Source: Pedobacter nanyangensis
Lineage (GTDB): Bacteria; Bacteroidota; Bacteroidia; Sphingobacteriales; Sphingobacteriaceae
Reading direction: 5' to 3'
NCBI RefSeq assembly: GCF_003313505.1
Contig: NZ_QMHO01000017.1
Span: 1-64,000, forward strand
DNA: 64,000 nt
Every line of letters begins with the position of its first letter. Position 1 is the first letter of the stretch. Below the pieces are notes generated by a model that was not told the DNA's origin, did not search any database, and was given only the letters and a program-made list of their open reading frames with translations. Below are positions 1 to 7,056 of this stretch, in pieces. The translations under genes and the position numbers were made by a program.

Positions 1-448
1 GTCCAAAGCTCGTAAACTCGCCTTGGAGCTGCCGCTTCAATAAGGTTTAGCTCACAAACACCTCTGCTACTTTCGGCAAGCTGGTGTTCCCGCTGTGCCA
101 AAAACAGCCGCTCAAAACCTAAGGCACAGGAGCTAACACCTGGCCCAGGTTACGCAGTGCAAATTAAAACCGCCAGCTGAATTTCATTTGCGATGTAAAA
201 TGCAATTGATTTTCTAAAAAACTGAAAAACATGGGCATACAAATGGCCATAACGGCGCTTAAACGCTGATTTTGCAGCAATTGCACAACATAATGCACGC
301 AAATGGAAAAAATATTTGTTTAGCTGATACAAATCTATACCTTAGTTTCGTAAAAATTCTTTAAGTGTTACACCCATAAATTACTCTAAATGAAGCAGTC
401 GTATTTATTTTAGGTTGCTTCGCTTGTATTAAAACCAAATTATATAGC
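1..448. other. leading region without a recognisable gene
   Basis: No gene can be supported here. On the + strand bases 2-43 are open and close with TAA, so they could be the last 13 codons (ending PLQ) of a gene entering from the left, but nothing identifies it. The remaining bases hold only short unrelated frames. The AT-rich stretch just before base 449 presumably carries the mdh promoter, although I see no clean TAnnTTTG box. Confidence 0.3.
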
Positions 449-1387
449 ATGAAAATAACAGTAGTAGGTGCTGGTGCCGTTGGCGCCACCTGTGCAGATA
501 ACATTGCACGGAAAGAATTAGCAGAAGAACTAGTATTATTAGATATCAAAGAAGGTTTTGCCGAAGGTAAGGCCATTGACATGATGCAGACAGCAACCTT
601 GCTGGGCTTCGATACCAAAATAAAAGGTGTAACAAATGATTATAGCCAAACGGCCGGTTCGGCGGTTGCCGTAATCACCTCGGGTTTGCCCCGTAAACCC
701 GGGATGACCCGAGAAGAACTGATTGGCATTAATGCAGGCATTGTAAAAGGTGTGGCCGAAAATATCCTGAAATATTCCCCGGAGGCCATTATCATTGTGA
801 TTAGCAATCCCATGGACACCATGACTTATTTGGCGCTGAAATCACTCGGACTACCTAAAAACAGAATTATTGGCATGGGTGGCACTTTGGACAGCTCGCG
901 TTTTAAATATTATTTAAGCCAGGCACTTAACTGCAACCCTAATGATTTACAAGGCTTTGTAGTGGGCGGGCACGGCGATACCACCATGATTCCCCTAACC
1001 AGATATGCAACTTACCAAAGTTTGCCCGTAACTGATTTGCTAGATGAAGCCACTTTGGAAAAAGTAGCGGCAGATACCATGGTTGGCGGCGCTACCCTAA
1101 CTGGCCTGCTTGGTACTTCGGCCTGGTATGCTCCTGGTGCAGCTGGTGCGGCCTTGGTAGAAGCCATCGTAAGAGATGAAAAGAAATTGTTCACTTGCTG
1201 TGTTGCCCTCGAAGGTGAGTACGGTCAGAATGATATTTGCTTGGGTGTTCCTGTAATTATTGGGAAAAATGGTTGGGAAAAAATCATTGACTACAAATTA
1301 AACGAAAAGGAACAAGCGGCATTTAACAAAAGCGCCGATGCGGTACGCAACATGAACAATGTACTGGCCGAAATGAAGTTAGTTTAA
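449..1387 (+). CDS. mdh: malate dehydrogenase (NAD-dependent)
   Basis: Catalyses the reversible oxidation of malate to oxaloacetate with NAD in the cytoplasmic TCA cycle. The 312-residue length is normal for the LDH-like type of bacterial MDH. Visible motifs are the N-terminal Rossmann loop GAGAVG (residues 7-12), an acidic residue at the end of the second strand (LLD, about residue 32) that selects NAD, the substrate arginine loop RKPGMTR (about 81-87), SNPMD, and the catalytic histidine in GGHGD (about residue 174). It starts at ATG, stands alone and is followed by a hairpin terminator. It is the last clear host gene before the inserted element. Confidence 0.95.
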   Translation: MKITVVGAGAVGATCADNIARKELAEELVLLDIKEGFAEGKAIDMMQTATLLGFDTKIKGVTNDYSQTAGSAVAVITSGLPRKPGMTREELIGINAGIVKGVAENILKYSPEAIIIVISNPMDTMTYLALKSLGLPKNRIIGMGGTLDSSRFKYYLSQALNCNPNDLQGFVVGGHGDTTMIPLTRYATYQSLPVTDLLDEATLEKVAADTMVGGATLTGLLGTSAWYAPGAAGAALVEAIVRDEKKLFTCCVALEGEYGQNDICLGVPVIIGKNGWEKIIDYKLNEKEQAAFNKSADAVRNMNNVLAEMKLV

Positions 1388-1429
1388 AATAAAGTTTCAG
1401 TAAAAATACATCAAAGATTAATAACAGGC

Positions 1430-1475
1430 AAAACGGTTGTAAATAAAGGCTTTACAGCCGTTTTATGATTTTTTG
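1430..1475 (+). terminator. mdh terminator hairpin
   Basis: A 14-base stem (1430-1443 with 1451-1464, one G-T pair) closes on a 7-base loop and is followed by a T-rich run. It lies 42 bases after the mdh stop, so the host/element junction is probably to its right. Confidence 0.7.
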
Positions 1476-1521
1476 GTAATGAGGTAAAAAGCAGTAAAAA
1501 GCGAGGTTTGGCAAAAGTAAG

Positions 1522-1538
1522 GTTACTAAAACGTTACT
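1522..1538 (+). repeat. left copy of end motif (putative Int arm site)
   Basis: GTTACTAAAACGTTACT matches GTTACCAAATCGTTACC at 15894-15910 in 14 of 17 positions, same orientation. It sits inside a wider imperfect dyad (AAAGTAA to the left, TTACTTT to the right), and a tandem GTAAAAAGC pair lies at 1483-1502. This is the pattern expected of recombinase or excisionase arm sites beside an integrase gene. Assignment is inference. Confidence 0.45.
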
Positions 1539-1649
1539 TTTACATATTATAAACAATCATTTAAAATACTGTATTTCAGCTTTCTGCATAGTTTTTCATA
1601 TTGTTCCGTAGCTCACATAGGTTTAATTTTATCATTAAGAATTGTGAGT

Positions 1650-2900
1650 ATGGAAACGACAAAAAAATCAACATTTAAGGTATTGTTCTACCTTAAAAAG
1701 AACGCCCCAAAGAAAAACGGAAAAGTTACGGTTATGTGCAGAATTACCGTAAACGGCAAACAGTCTGCATTCAGTACAAAGCTGGATATTTCCGCAACAA
1801 ATTGGGATTTGAAGTACGGCAGGGTTTTAGGTAAAAGCCGAGAAGCACAAGACACAAACAAGAAACTTGACAAAATTCGTTCGGGTATTGAGGAATGCTA
1901 TTCCAAAATTCTAAAGAATGAGGGGGCTGTAAACAGTGCTAAACTTAAAAATGCCGTTCTTGGGATGGAAAGCGGAGAACTGACCTTTTTCAAATTCTAT
2001 GAACAGTTCCTATTGGACTATGAGAAAAAGGTTAATAGTGGACTTCGGGTAAATGGCACACGCAGTAAATACAAAATACTTTTGAAACATCTTCGAAATT
2101 TTGCACTTACAAAATACGGCTATTCCGATGTGTCCTTTAACGACCTTACACCTGATTTTGTGCAGGACTTTGATTACTACCTGCGTGACGACCAAAGTTT
2201 AACACACAACACCATTTGGCTGTATATGATTGGATTTACTACGCTTTGCCGATTGGCAATGACCAGAAAGCATCTTGCTTTTAATCCGTTCAGCGAGTAC
2301 AAGAATACCAAAAAGGATAAAGACCGTGGCTATCTGCTACGGAACGAATTGGAACAGCTTGTAACGTTCAACTGCGAAAAAAAGAAAGACGAATTGGTTA
2401 AAGACCTGTTTGTTTTCAGTTGCTTTACAGGGCTTTCGTATTCGGATATAAAAGGACTTAAAAACAGCAATATTCAGGAGTTTTTTGACGGCAATCAATG
2501 GATTATCGTCCGCAGGAGAAAGACAGCCACATCGTCTAATGTAATGCTATTGGATATTCCCAAAATGATTATCGAAAAGTATGCAGGGCTGTCAAAGGAC
2601 GGCAGGGTTTTTCCTGTTCCGTCTAACAGTTCCTGTAACGATAGATTAAAAGGAATATCCCAACAGATTGACTGTCTGAAAGAAAAGAAAGTAACTTTTC
2701 ATTTGGCACGCCATACGTTTGCCACGTTGTTTTTGAGCGAGGGCGTTCCGTTGGAAAGTTTGAGCAAAATGTTAGGACATAAGAATATTGCTACCACACA
2801 GATTTATGCCAAGATACTTAACGAGAAAGTCGGAAAGGATATGCAAAAAGTATCGCACAAATTTAAGGGTATGGAGCAGTCTTTTATTTCACAGCTCTGA
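1650..2900 (+). CDS. tyrosine recombinase (integrase), IntDOT-like
   Basis: Site-specific recombinase expected to integrate and excise this element. About 416 residues: an N-terminal arm-binding domain, a SAM-like core-binding domain (about 110-215) and a C-terminal catalytic domain. The catalytic motifs HLARH, LGHKNIATT and the nucleophile Tyr in QIYAK are present. The usual first Arg (TGLR) is Ser here (TGLSYSD, codon at 2436-2438), as known for IntDOT of CTnDOT; the nearby VRRRK stretch may compensate. A GTG two codons upstream (1644) is in frame, but I chose the ATG at 1650 as more usual for this phylum. It is followed by its own terminator. Confidence 0.9.
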   Translation: METTKKSTFKVLFYLKKNAPKKNGKVTVMCRITVNGKQSAFSTKLDISATNWDLKYGRVLGKSREAQDTNKKLDKIRSGIEECYSKILKNEGAVNSAKLKNAVLGMESGELTFFKFYEQFLLDYEKKVNSGLRVNGTRSKYKILLKHLRNFALTKYGYSDVSFNDLTPDFVQDFDYYLRDDQSLTHNTIWLYMIGFTTLCRLAMTRKHLAFNPFSEYKNTKKDKDRGYLLRNELEQLVTFNCEKKKDELVKDLFVFSCFTGLSYSDIKGLKNSNIQEFFDGNQWIIVRRRKTATSSNVMLLDIPKMIIEKYAGLSKDGRVFPVPSNSSCNDRLKGISQQIDCLKEKKVTFHLARHTFATLFLSEGVPLESLSKMLGHKNIATTQIYAKILNEKVGKDMQKVSHKFKGMEQSFISQL

Positions 2901-2920
2901 AACCACCAAAGTGATTATTG

Positions 2921-2955
2921 AAAGCCAATGTTATAGACTGAATTGGCTTTTTTTT
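2921..2955 (+). terminator. integrase terminator
   Basis: A 9-base stem (2921-2929 with 2942-2950) is followed directly by a run of T. It separates int from the Crp-like gene. Confidence 0.75.
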
Positions 2956-2983
2956 GTACTTTAGCGAGTAGAACTGCTAAAAA

Positions 2984-3547
2984 ATGAATCCTTTAATTAC
3001 TCAATTTAAAACATACGGGAATATATCATCTGAAATAGAATCCGATTTCAATATTCGTGTTAAACTCTTTCAAAAAAGAAAAGGGGATTTCTTCTTAAAG
3101 CAAGGACAAATCAATTCAAGTCTTTTTGTTATTGAACAAGGATTGATTAGGGCATTTTTTAAAAAAGAAGATAAAGAAGTGAATACTTGGTTTGGGATGG
3201 AAAATGAGTTGATAGGTTCTATTTTACCTTTATATTTTAATCAACCGTCCTTTGAATATATCCAGTTTTTGGAAGACAGCATTATCTATTCTATCTCCAG
3301 TGATGACTTGAACGATATGTACAAAACATACCCCGAATTAAATTTGATTGGGCGAAAAATTGCAGAAAAACTTTGTGAAATTTTAGAAGAACGGATAATT
3401 GCACTACATACCGAAAGCGCAGAACAAAGATATAAGGCATTAATTCACAAAAGCCCAGAAATAGTGCAAAGAATTAATTTAGGACATATTGCATCTTATC
3501 TTGGAATTACTCAAGAAACTTTAAGCAGAATAAGAAGTCGATTTTGA
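2984..3547 (+). CDS. Crp/Fnr-family transcriptional regulator
   Basis: A 187-residue regulator with an N-terminal cyclic-nucleotide-binding-like beta-roll (about residues 15-115; KGDFFLKQGQ and VIEQGLIR typify the fold) and a short C-terminal winged helix (HIASYLGITQETLSRIRSRF). The effector is unknown; proteins of this type in Bacteroidota usually lack the cAMP-contacting residues. It begins 83 bases after int, behind that gene's terminator, and lies 60 bases before an SMR pump gene on the same strand. The adjacency suggests it controls the pump, as inference. It is cargo, not part of the transfer machinery. Confidence 0.85.
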   Translation: MNPLITQFKTYGNISSEIESDFNIRVKLFQKRKGDFFLKQGQINSSLFVIEQGLIRAFFKKEDKEVNTWFGMENELIGSILPLYFNQPSFEYIQFLEDSIIYSISSDDLNDMYKTYPELNLIGRKIAEKLCEILEERIIALHTESAEQRYKALIHKSPEIVQRINLGHIASYLGITQETLSRIRSRF

Positions 3548-3579
3548 TGTAAGTCAAAAAAATGCATTAAATGGTTAAG

Positions 3580-3587
3580 TAATTTTG
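3580..3587 (+). promoter_or_regulatory. -7 box for the SMR gene
   Basis: TAATTTTG fits the Bacteroidota TAnnTTTG element and lies 20 bases before the SMR start codon. No good -33 TTTG is seen at the usual distance. Confidence 0.4.
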
Positions 3588-3607
3588 CGTTCTAAATCAG
3601 AAACAAA

Positions 3608-3937
3608 ATGAAATATCTATTTTTAGCACTTGCGATTATTCTTGAAGTTATCGGTTCAAGTTTTATGAAAGCATCCAACGGATTTACTAAAATCATTCCA
3701 ACAAGCATTACAATTATTGCGTATATCGTCTGTTTTTTCTTTTTATCACAAGCATTAAAACATATTCCCTTAGGAATTGCTTATGCTATTTGGGGTGGTT
3801 TAGGGATAGTATTAACTGCAATTATCTCTGTTGTGGTATTTAAGCAATCTTTAGACTTACCTGCTATTATTGGAATTATATTGATAGTATCAGGCGTATT
3901 TGTAATGAACTTCTTTTCAAAAACAGCAACCCATTAA
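3608..3937 (+). CDS. small multidrug resistance (SMR) efflux protein
   Basis: A 109-residue inner-membrane proton antiporter of the EmrE/QacE/SugE family. Four hydrophobic helices span nearly the whole chain. The essential membrane glutamate is Glu13 in the first helix (LEVIGSSFMK), and the YAIWGGLG motif of helix 3 is intact. Family members export quaternary ammonium or guanidinium compounds; the sequence alone does not separate the Qac type from the Gdx type. It is preceded by a Crp-like gene and followed by a strong bidirectional hairpin, so the two make a self-contained cargo module. Confidence 0.9.
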   Translation: MKYLFLALAIILEVIGSSFMKASNGFTKIIPTSITIIAYIVCFFFLSQALKHIPLGIAYAIWGGLGIVLTAIISVVVFKQSLDLPAIIGIILIVSGVFVMNFFSKTATH

Positions 3938-3993
3938 AAAATGTGGGTTATTTGAAATTAATAAAACAGGGTTAACAGATATCTAAAAAAATA

Positions 3994-4025
3994 AAACAGC
4001 CCACTGCTTAAGCAGTGGGCTGTTT
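3994..4025. terminator. bidirectional terminator
   Basis: A perfect 15-base stem (3994-4008 with 4011-4025), flanked by A-rich sequence on the left and TTTCTTTAA on the right, lies between the converging SMR gene and the excisionase-like genes. Confidence 0.8.
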
Positions 4026-4064
4026 CTTTAATTGACCGATACAGTTACAGTTTCACACAATCAG

Positions 4065-4346
4065 CTAACGCTGATAGTTATCTTCCAACACCTTAATAAT
4101 ATCGCTTTCACGAAACAAAATTTTCCGTTCGAGCTTGATAAAAGGTATCAGTCCGTCATCTCTGTACTGTTGCAACGTCCGTTTGCTGATATGCAACATC
4201 TCGCAAACCTGTTCGCCCGAAAGGTAGATTTCCCCTTTTAAGAGTGGGTGGAAATATTCCCTGATATACAGCAGTTCGTTTTTGATGCCTACCACAGCTT
4301 CGAGCAAGGCAAGCATATCTTCGTTTGAATTTCCAATCTGTTTCAT
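4065..4346 (-). CDS. excisionase-like helix-turn-helix protein
   Basis: 93 residues with a C-terminal MerR/excisionase-type winged helix-turn-helix (about 40-90: YLSGEQVCEMLHISKRTLQ, then KILFRESDI). The N-terminal half is helical. Its start overlaps the stop of the upstream HTH gene by four bases, so the two are translationally coupled. Paired small proteins of this kind in CTnDOT-type elements are excision factors or directionality regulators (Xis2c/Xis2d class); that role is inferred from fold and setting. Confidence 0.75.
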   Translation of the reverse strand: MKQIGNSNEDMLALLEAVVGIKNELLYIREYFHPLLKGEIYLSGEQVCEMLHISKRTLQQYRDDGLIPFIKLERKILFRESDIIKVLEDNYQR

Positions 4347-4687
4347 TTCTTTTGCTTTTTTAATGGCCGCTCTCCCTGCATAAGTAACTCCACTTCGGAT
4401 AATCTGAAATACGTTTTCCGATTAATTTGCGTTGCTCCAAGAATGCCTTTTGCCCTATACGTCTGCAACGTTCTTTTGCTGATGTTGAGCAATTGGCAGG
4501 CTTCCTGTTGGTCGAGCCATTTCGTTGCCTGTTGCAGTGCTTTGTAGGGTGTAGTCATTTCCGCTATCAAATTGGAAACTTCCTTAACTTCCCTATGCAA
4601 TGCTTTCAATATCTGAATGTCTAAAACTGTTATTTCCATATCTGCATCATTTAAACCTCTAAAATAAAAGCTATTCACATAGGTCAT
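4343..4687 (-). CDS. excisionase-like helix-turn-helix protein (paralogue)
   Basis: 114 residues, a paralogue of the next gene: the same layout of helical N-terminus and C-terminal helix-turn-helix (WLDQQEACQLLNISKRTLQ, then KTYFRLSEVE), ending in a basic tail (PLKKQKK). It overlaps the downstream HTH gene by four bases. It probably helps excision or regulates the mobilization genes. A palindrome at 4710-4735, just upstream of its start, is a plausible operator. HTH assignment is firm; the Xis role is inferred. Confidence 0.75.
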   Translation of the reverse strand: MTYVNSFYFRGLNDADMEITVLDIQILKALHREVKEVSNLIAEMTTPYKALQQATKWLDQQEACQLLNISKRTLQTYRAKGILGATQINRKTYFRLSEVELLMQGERPLKKQKK

Positions 4688-4709
4688 TTTAATGTTGCAT
4701 CCGATGGCG

Positions 4710-4735
4710 GTATTTGGCGTACAGTTGCCAAATAC
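4710..4735. promoter_or_regulatory. perfect dyad upstream of the HTH pair
   Basis: GTATTTGGC and GCCAAATAC form a perfect 9-base inverted repeat with an 8-base spacer. It lies between the end of the upstream mobilization gene and the start of the HTH pair, so it could be an operator for the pair or a weak terminator. Confidence 0.4.
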
Positions 4736-4739
4736 TAGG

Positions 4740-5123
4740 CTATAATCCTAACTTTGGTTTCTTACTTTTAGGACGAGACTGTTGCGTTATGATTGTATTG
4801 TCCATTTTTAAAGCAGGCTTTTTATTGGTCTGTATAGCCTGATTTTTTTCTTCATTTTTGAAGTCCGAACGGATAAGCGTTTTTGTCGCACCTATTATGC
4901 TTTCAGGTTCGGAAGTCTGCTTTTGTTGTTCAGTACGTTTTCCCCCGAATAGTCTGTTCCAATCTATTAAGCCTTTTGCTTCCCTGAACTGACGTTTTAA
5001 ATTAGCGATGAAATTGGAAATCGGGTCGCTCTGTTTATCAACCTGTATCAAAGGACTATGTTCTTTTTTTCTGATTTGTTCTTTCTTTTTCTGCTCTTTG
5101 TCAGGTATTACTTTTTGTGCCAT
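4740..5123 (-). CDS. unrecognised mobilization-region protein
   Basis: About 127 residues from the ATG at 5123, very hydrophilic and Lys/Gln/Glu-rich, with one more structured patch (DPISNFIANLKRQFREAKGL, then a Trp) near residues 35-60 and a basic C-terminus (RPKSKKPKLGL). There is no signal peptide or membrane segment. An in-frame ATG at 5237 would add 38 residues, but that stretch is AT-rich with repeated short motifs and looks like leader. I do not recognise the family. It lies where CTnDOT-type elements carry short Tra/Mob accessory genes, downstream of a DUF3408 gene on the same strand. Confidence 0.55.
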   Translation of the reverse strand: MAQKVIPDKEQKKKEQIRKKEHSPLIQVDKQSDPISNFIANLKRQFREAKGLIDWNRLFGGKRTEQQKQTSEPESIIGATKTLIRSDFKNEEKNQAIQTNKKPALKMDNTIITQQSRPKSKKPKLGL

Positions 5124-5397
5124 AGGTTCAAAATTTTCCCCCAATATAGAACACAATGGAATGTATTGTTTTCTTTTGGCATTATATGGCAGTATTTGCC
5201 TTATATTGGCACAATATGAATAGAAAGTAATCCTCAAAACACTTTAAATTTTCCTTGCAAAGCCCTCACACATTTAAAGAGTTTTGTACGGATAAAGGAA
5301 AGCATACAAAAAACACCCTATCCTTAGCCTTTACATGTTTTTTGTACCCTTTTTTTGATTGGAATTGATTAAAAAACAATAAAAAGGTAGCAAAGAT

Positions 5398-5542
5398 AAG
5401 GCGGACAGCCACCGTACCACCCAACCAAAAGACTACGGCATAATGGCAGGGCAAATATGGTGGCTTCTCCGAGTTTGTTGTGTGCCCTGCCACCCTTCGG
5501 GACTTATTCCGTTTCCTTTTGGTTTTTCCGCCTGTCCGCCTT
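5398..5542. repeat. nested inverted repeats, possible structured RNA or cruciform
   Basis: Three perfect inverted repeats are nested: 5398-5408 with 5532-5542 (11 bases, AAGGCGGACAG), 5423-5431 with 5516-5524 (9 bases, AACCAAAAG) and 5445-5453 with 5483-5491 (9 bases, GGCAGGGCA). Together they fold about 145 bases into one long arm. The region lies in the roughly 510-base gap between two minus-strand mobilization genes (5124-5632), which otherwise holds only low-complexity T- or A-rich sequence. A Lys-rich reverse frame (5266-5622) runs through it, but I do not think it is a gene. It could be a small RNA, an attenuator or a DNA-processing site. Confidence 0.5.
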
Positions 5543-5632
5543 GTTAAAATGGCTTTCTTTTTTTTCTGTTTTTTTCTTTTGGAAAATAATTTTAAGAGGG
5601 AGCAACGCATCGCACCTGACAAAACACCATAA

Positions 5633-6118
5633 TCAAAACAGCGGTTTGTGTTTCTCGTTGTAGATTTCGCTAATCAATTCCCCAAACTCCTGAAAATGGT
5701 ATTCGATAATGTTATCTAAATACGCATAAATCGTAAGCTTGTCAATTCCCATAATATTGGTTAGTCTGTTAAATGTTTCGTGGTGTTCCTGCCGTACATA
5801 GACCGATTTGCCTTTGCTTGCATTCCTTTTAGGGATTTTAAAGAACTCTACGCAATAATCCTCTTTCGTCAGCTTCTTTGGTTTTGAAACGGTTCTTTTG
5901 GTGTTGCCTGCAATCGGTTTTGTATTTTCTGTTTCTACAGATTTTTCGCCTGTTTCGATGGCAGTAAGGTCATCCCTATGCGGTAAAGTGTTCTGCTCTT
6001 GTTCAGGTTCTTTCTTTTCATCAGTTAGGAAATTTTCAATAGAGAAATCCTCCTTTTCGGGTTGCTGATTTTTGTTTTCTTCGTGTATCATGTCTCTCAT
6101 TTTTAATATTATATCCAA
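5633..6118 (-). CDS. DUF3408-type mobilization accessory protein (TraC/TraB-like)
   Basis: 161 residues or slightly fewer; an in-frame ATG at 6100 is an alternative start. The first half is acidic and disordered. The conserved C-terminal domain (about 85-155) contains KGKSVYVRQEHHETFNRL and IYAYLDNIIEYHF, typical of DUF3408 proteins found next to the mob operon of Bacteroidota conjugative and mobilizable elements. The predicted fold is ribbon-helix-helix-like, suggesting DNA binding near oriT. It is transcribed away from mobA across a 499-base gap. Exact role unknown. Confidence 0.75.
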   Translation of the reverse strand: MDIILKMRDMIHEENKNQQPEKEDFSIENFLTDEKKEPEQEQNTLPHRDDLTAIETGEKSVETENTKPIAGNTKRTVSKPKKLTKEDYCVEFFKIPKRNASKGKSVYVRQEHHETFNRLTNIMGIDKLTIYAYLDNIIEYHFQEFGELISEIYNEKHKPLF

Positions 6119-6458
6119 TTAGCTGTTTGGTTAACTAAGCAATCAACTGTATATACTGTTGTATCTACCTATCTACCTAAGCACCTGCATACCCTTAATT
6201 GGGTAGTTCATTAACTCAAAAATCTGTAATTCGTCTGCAGATTTGCTGTCGGGATTTATGCTGTTTAGTTACTTCATTAAGGATATAACCAATCAGCTAG
6301 CTAGCCATATACAAAGGAAATAAAAGCAGTCCCAATCTGCCTTAAGGTGGTATTCAGTGGCATCATTTGGCGTTCATTGTCATTGTTATAAATAACTGTT
6401 ATTCAAATAGTCTTGCCGAAATTTGTAATGGAAGCTATGGGTTTTCCCTGCTAACTCC

Positions 6459-6560
6459 AATCCGTTTGCAAAACGGATTTTTCTGAACCCTTGTTCAGAG
6501 CAAGTTATCTTTTGAGGTACTCGAAATGAATTTCGGCACCTCAAAAGTACTTGCCCTTGC
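6459..6560. other. candidate origin of transfer (oriT) in the mob intergenic region
   Basis: The 499-base gap between the divergent DUF3408 and mobA genes (6119-6617) holds a cluster of hairpins just before mobA: a perfect 9-base stem with 3-base loop at 6459-6479; a 6-base stem at 6483-6498; and a longer arm at 6510-6546 pairing TTTTGAGGT with ACCTCAAAA and, inside, CGAAAT with ATTTCG. A TTGCCCTTGCAGGGGGC patch follows at about 6548-6565. Stem clusters ending in a GC-rich patch beside the relaxase operon are typical of oriT. The nick site cannot be placed by eye. The left part of the gap (6119-6400) shows only AT-rich sequence and short CTAnCTA-like repeats. Confidence 0.5.
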
Positions 6561-6617
6561 AGGGGGCTGGAAACGGCTCCGAAGTCGCCCGTTTGCTTAA
6601 TATTAAAATGGATTATT

Positions 6618-7052
6618 ATGGAAGAGAGAAACACAAAACAGATTAGGAAAACAGGAAGAAAACCAAAGATTGACCCTGCCGTCAATCGGTATTCTATTAA
6701 CCTGAATGCAGAAGACAATGCCAAGTTCCTTGCCCTTTTTGACCAGTCAGAAATGAAGGTAATCGCTCATTTTATTACAGCCTGTATCTTTCAAAAGACG
6801 GTTAAGACTGTAAAAATTGATATGAATGCAATAGAGTATCACGAAAAGTTAACCCGATTTTTTGGTCAATTTCGGGGAATAGCTACCAATTACAATCAGA
6901 TTGTGAAGTTATTAAACGCCAATTTTTCGGATAAAAAAGCAGCTGCATACCTCTATAAATTGGAAAAAGAAACCATAGAATTGGTAAAAGTTACTAAAGA
7001 AGTCATCCGTTTGACACAGGAATTTGAAAAGAAATATCTAAATAAAGAGTAG
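6618..7052 (+). CDS. mobA: mobilization protein MobA-like (relaxosome accessory)
   Basis: 144 residues. A basic N-terminus (KQIRKTGRKPKIDP) leads into a ribbon-helix-helix-like stretch (YSINLNAEDNAKFLALFDQS) and a helical C-terminus containing GIATNYNQIVKLLN, the hallmark of the Bacteroidota MobA/MobC-type accessory proteins. These bind oriT and help the relaxase nick it. It is followed four bases later by the relaxase gene, so the two form an operon. Confidence 0.85.
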   Translation: MEERNTKQIRKTGRKPKIDPAVNRYSINLNAEDNAKFLALFDQSEMKVIAHFITACIFQKTVKTVKIDMNAIEYHEKLTRFFGQFRGIATNYNQIVKLLNANFSDKKAAAYLYKLEKETIELVKVTKEVIRLTQEFEKKYLNKE

Positions 7053-7056
7053 AAAA

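Noticed and set aside
1388..1649. tRNA gene as the integration target at the left end
   Set aside because: No cloverleaf or CCA-like 3' end is visible near the left or right end; the target seems to be the mdh downstream region.
5266..5622. 118-codon minus-strand frame in the mobilization region
   Set aside because: It is Lys/Arg-rich at one end and runs straight through three nested inverted repeats; the sequence is better explained as a structured element. Similar frames may be annotated in relatives, so doubt remains.
6386..6724. 112-codon minus-strand frame overlapping the mobA start
   Set aside because: It covers the hairpin cluster and the 5' end of mobA, which has clear motifs; the frame has none.
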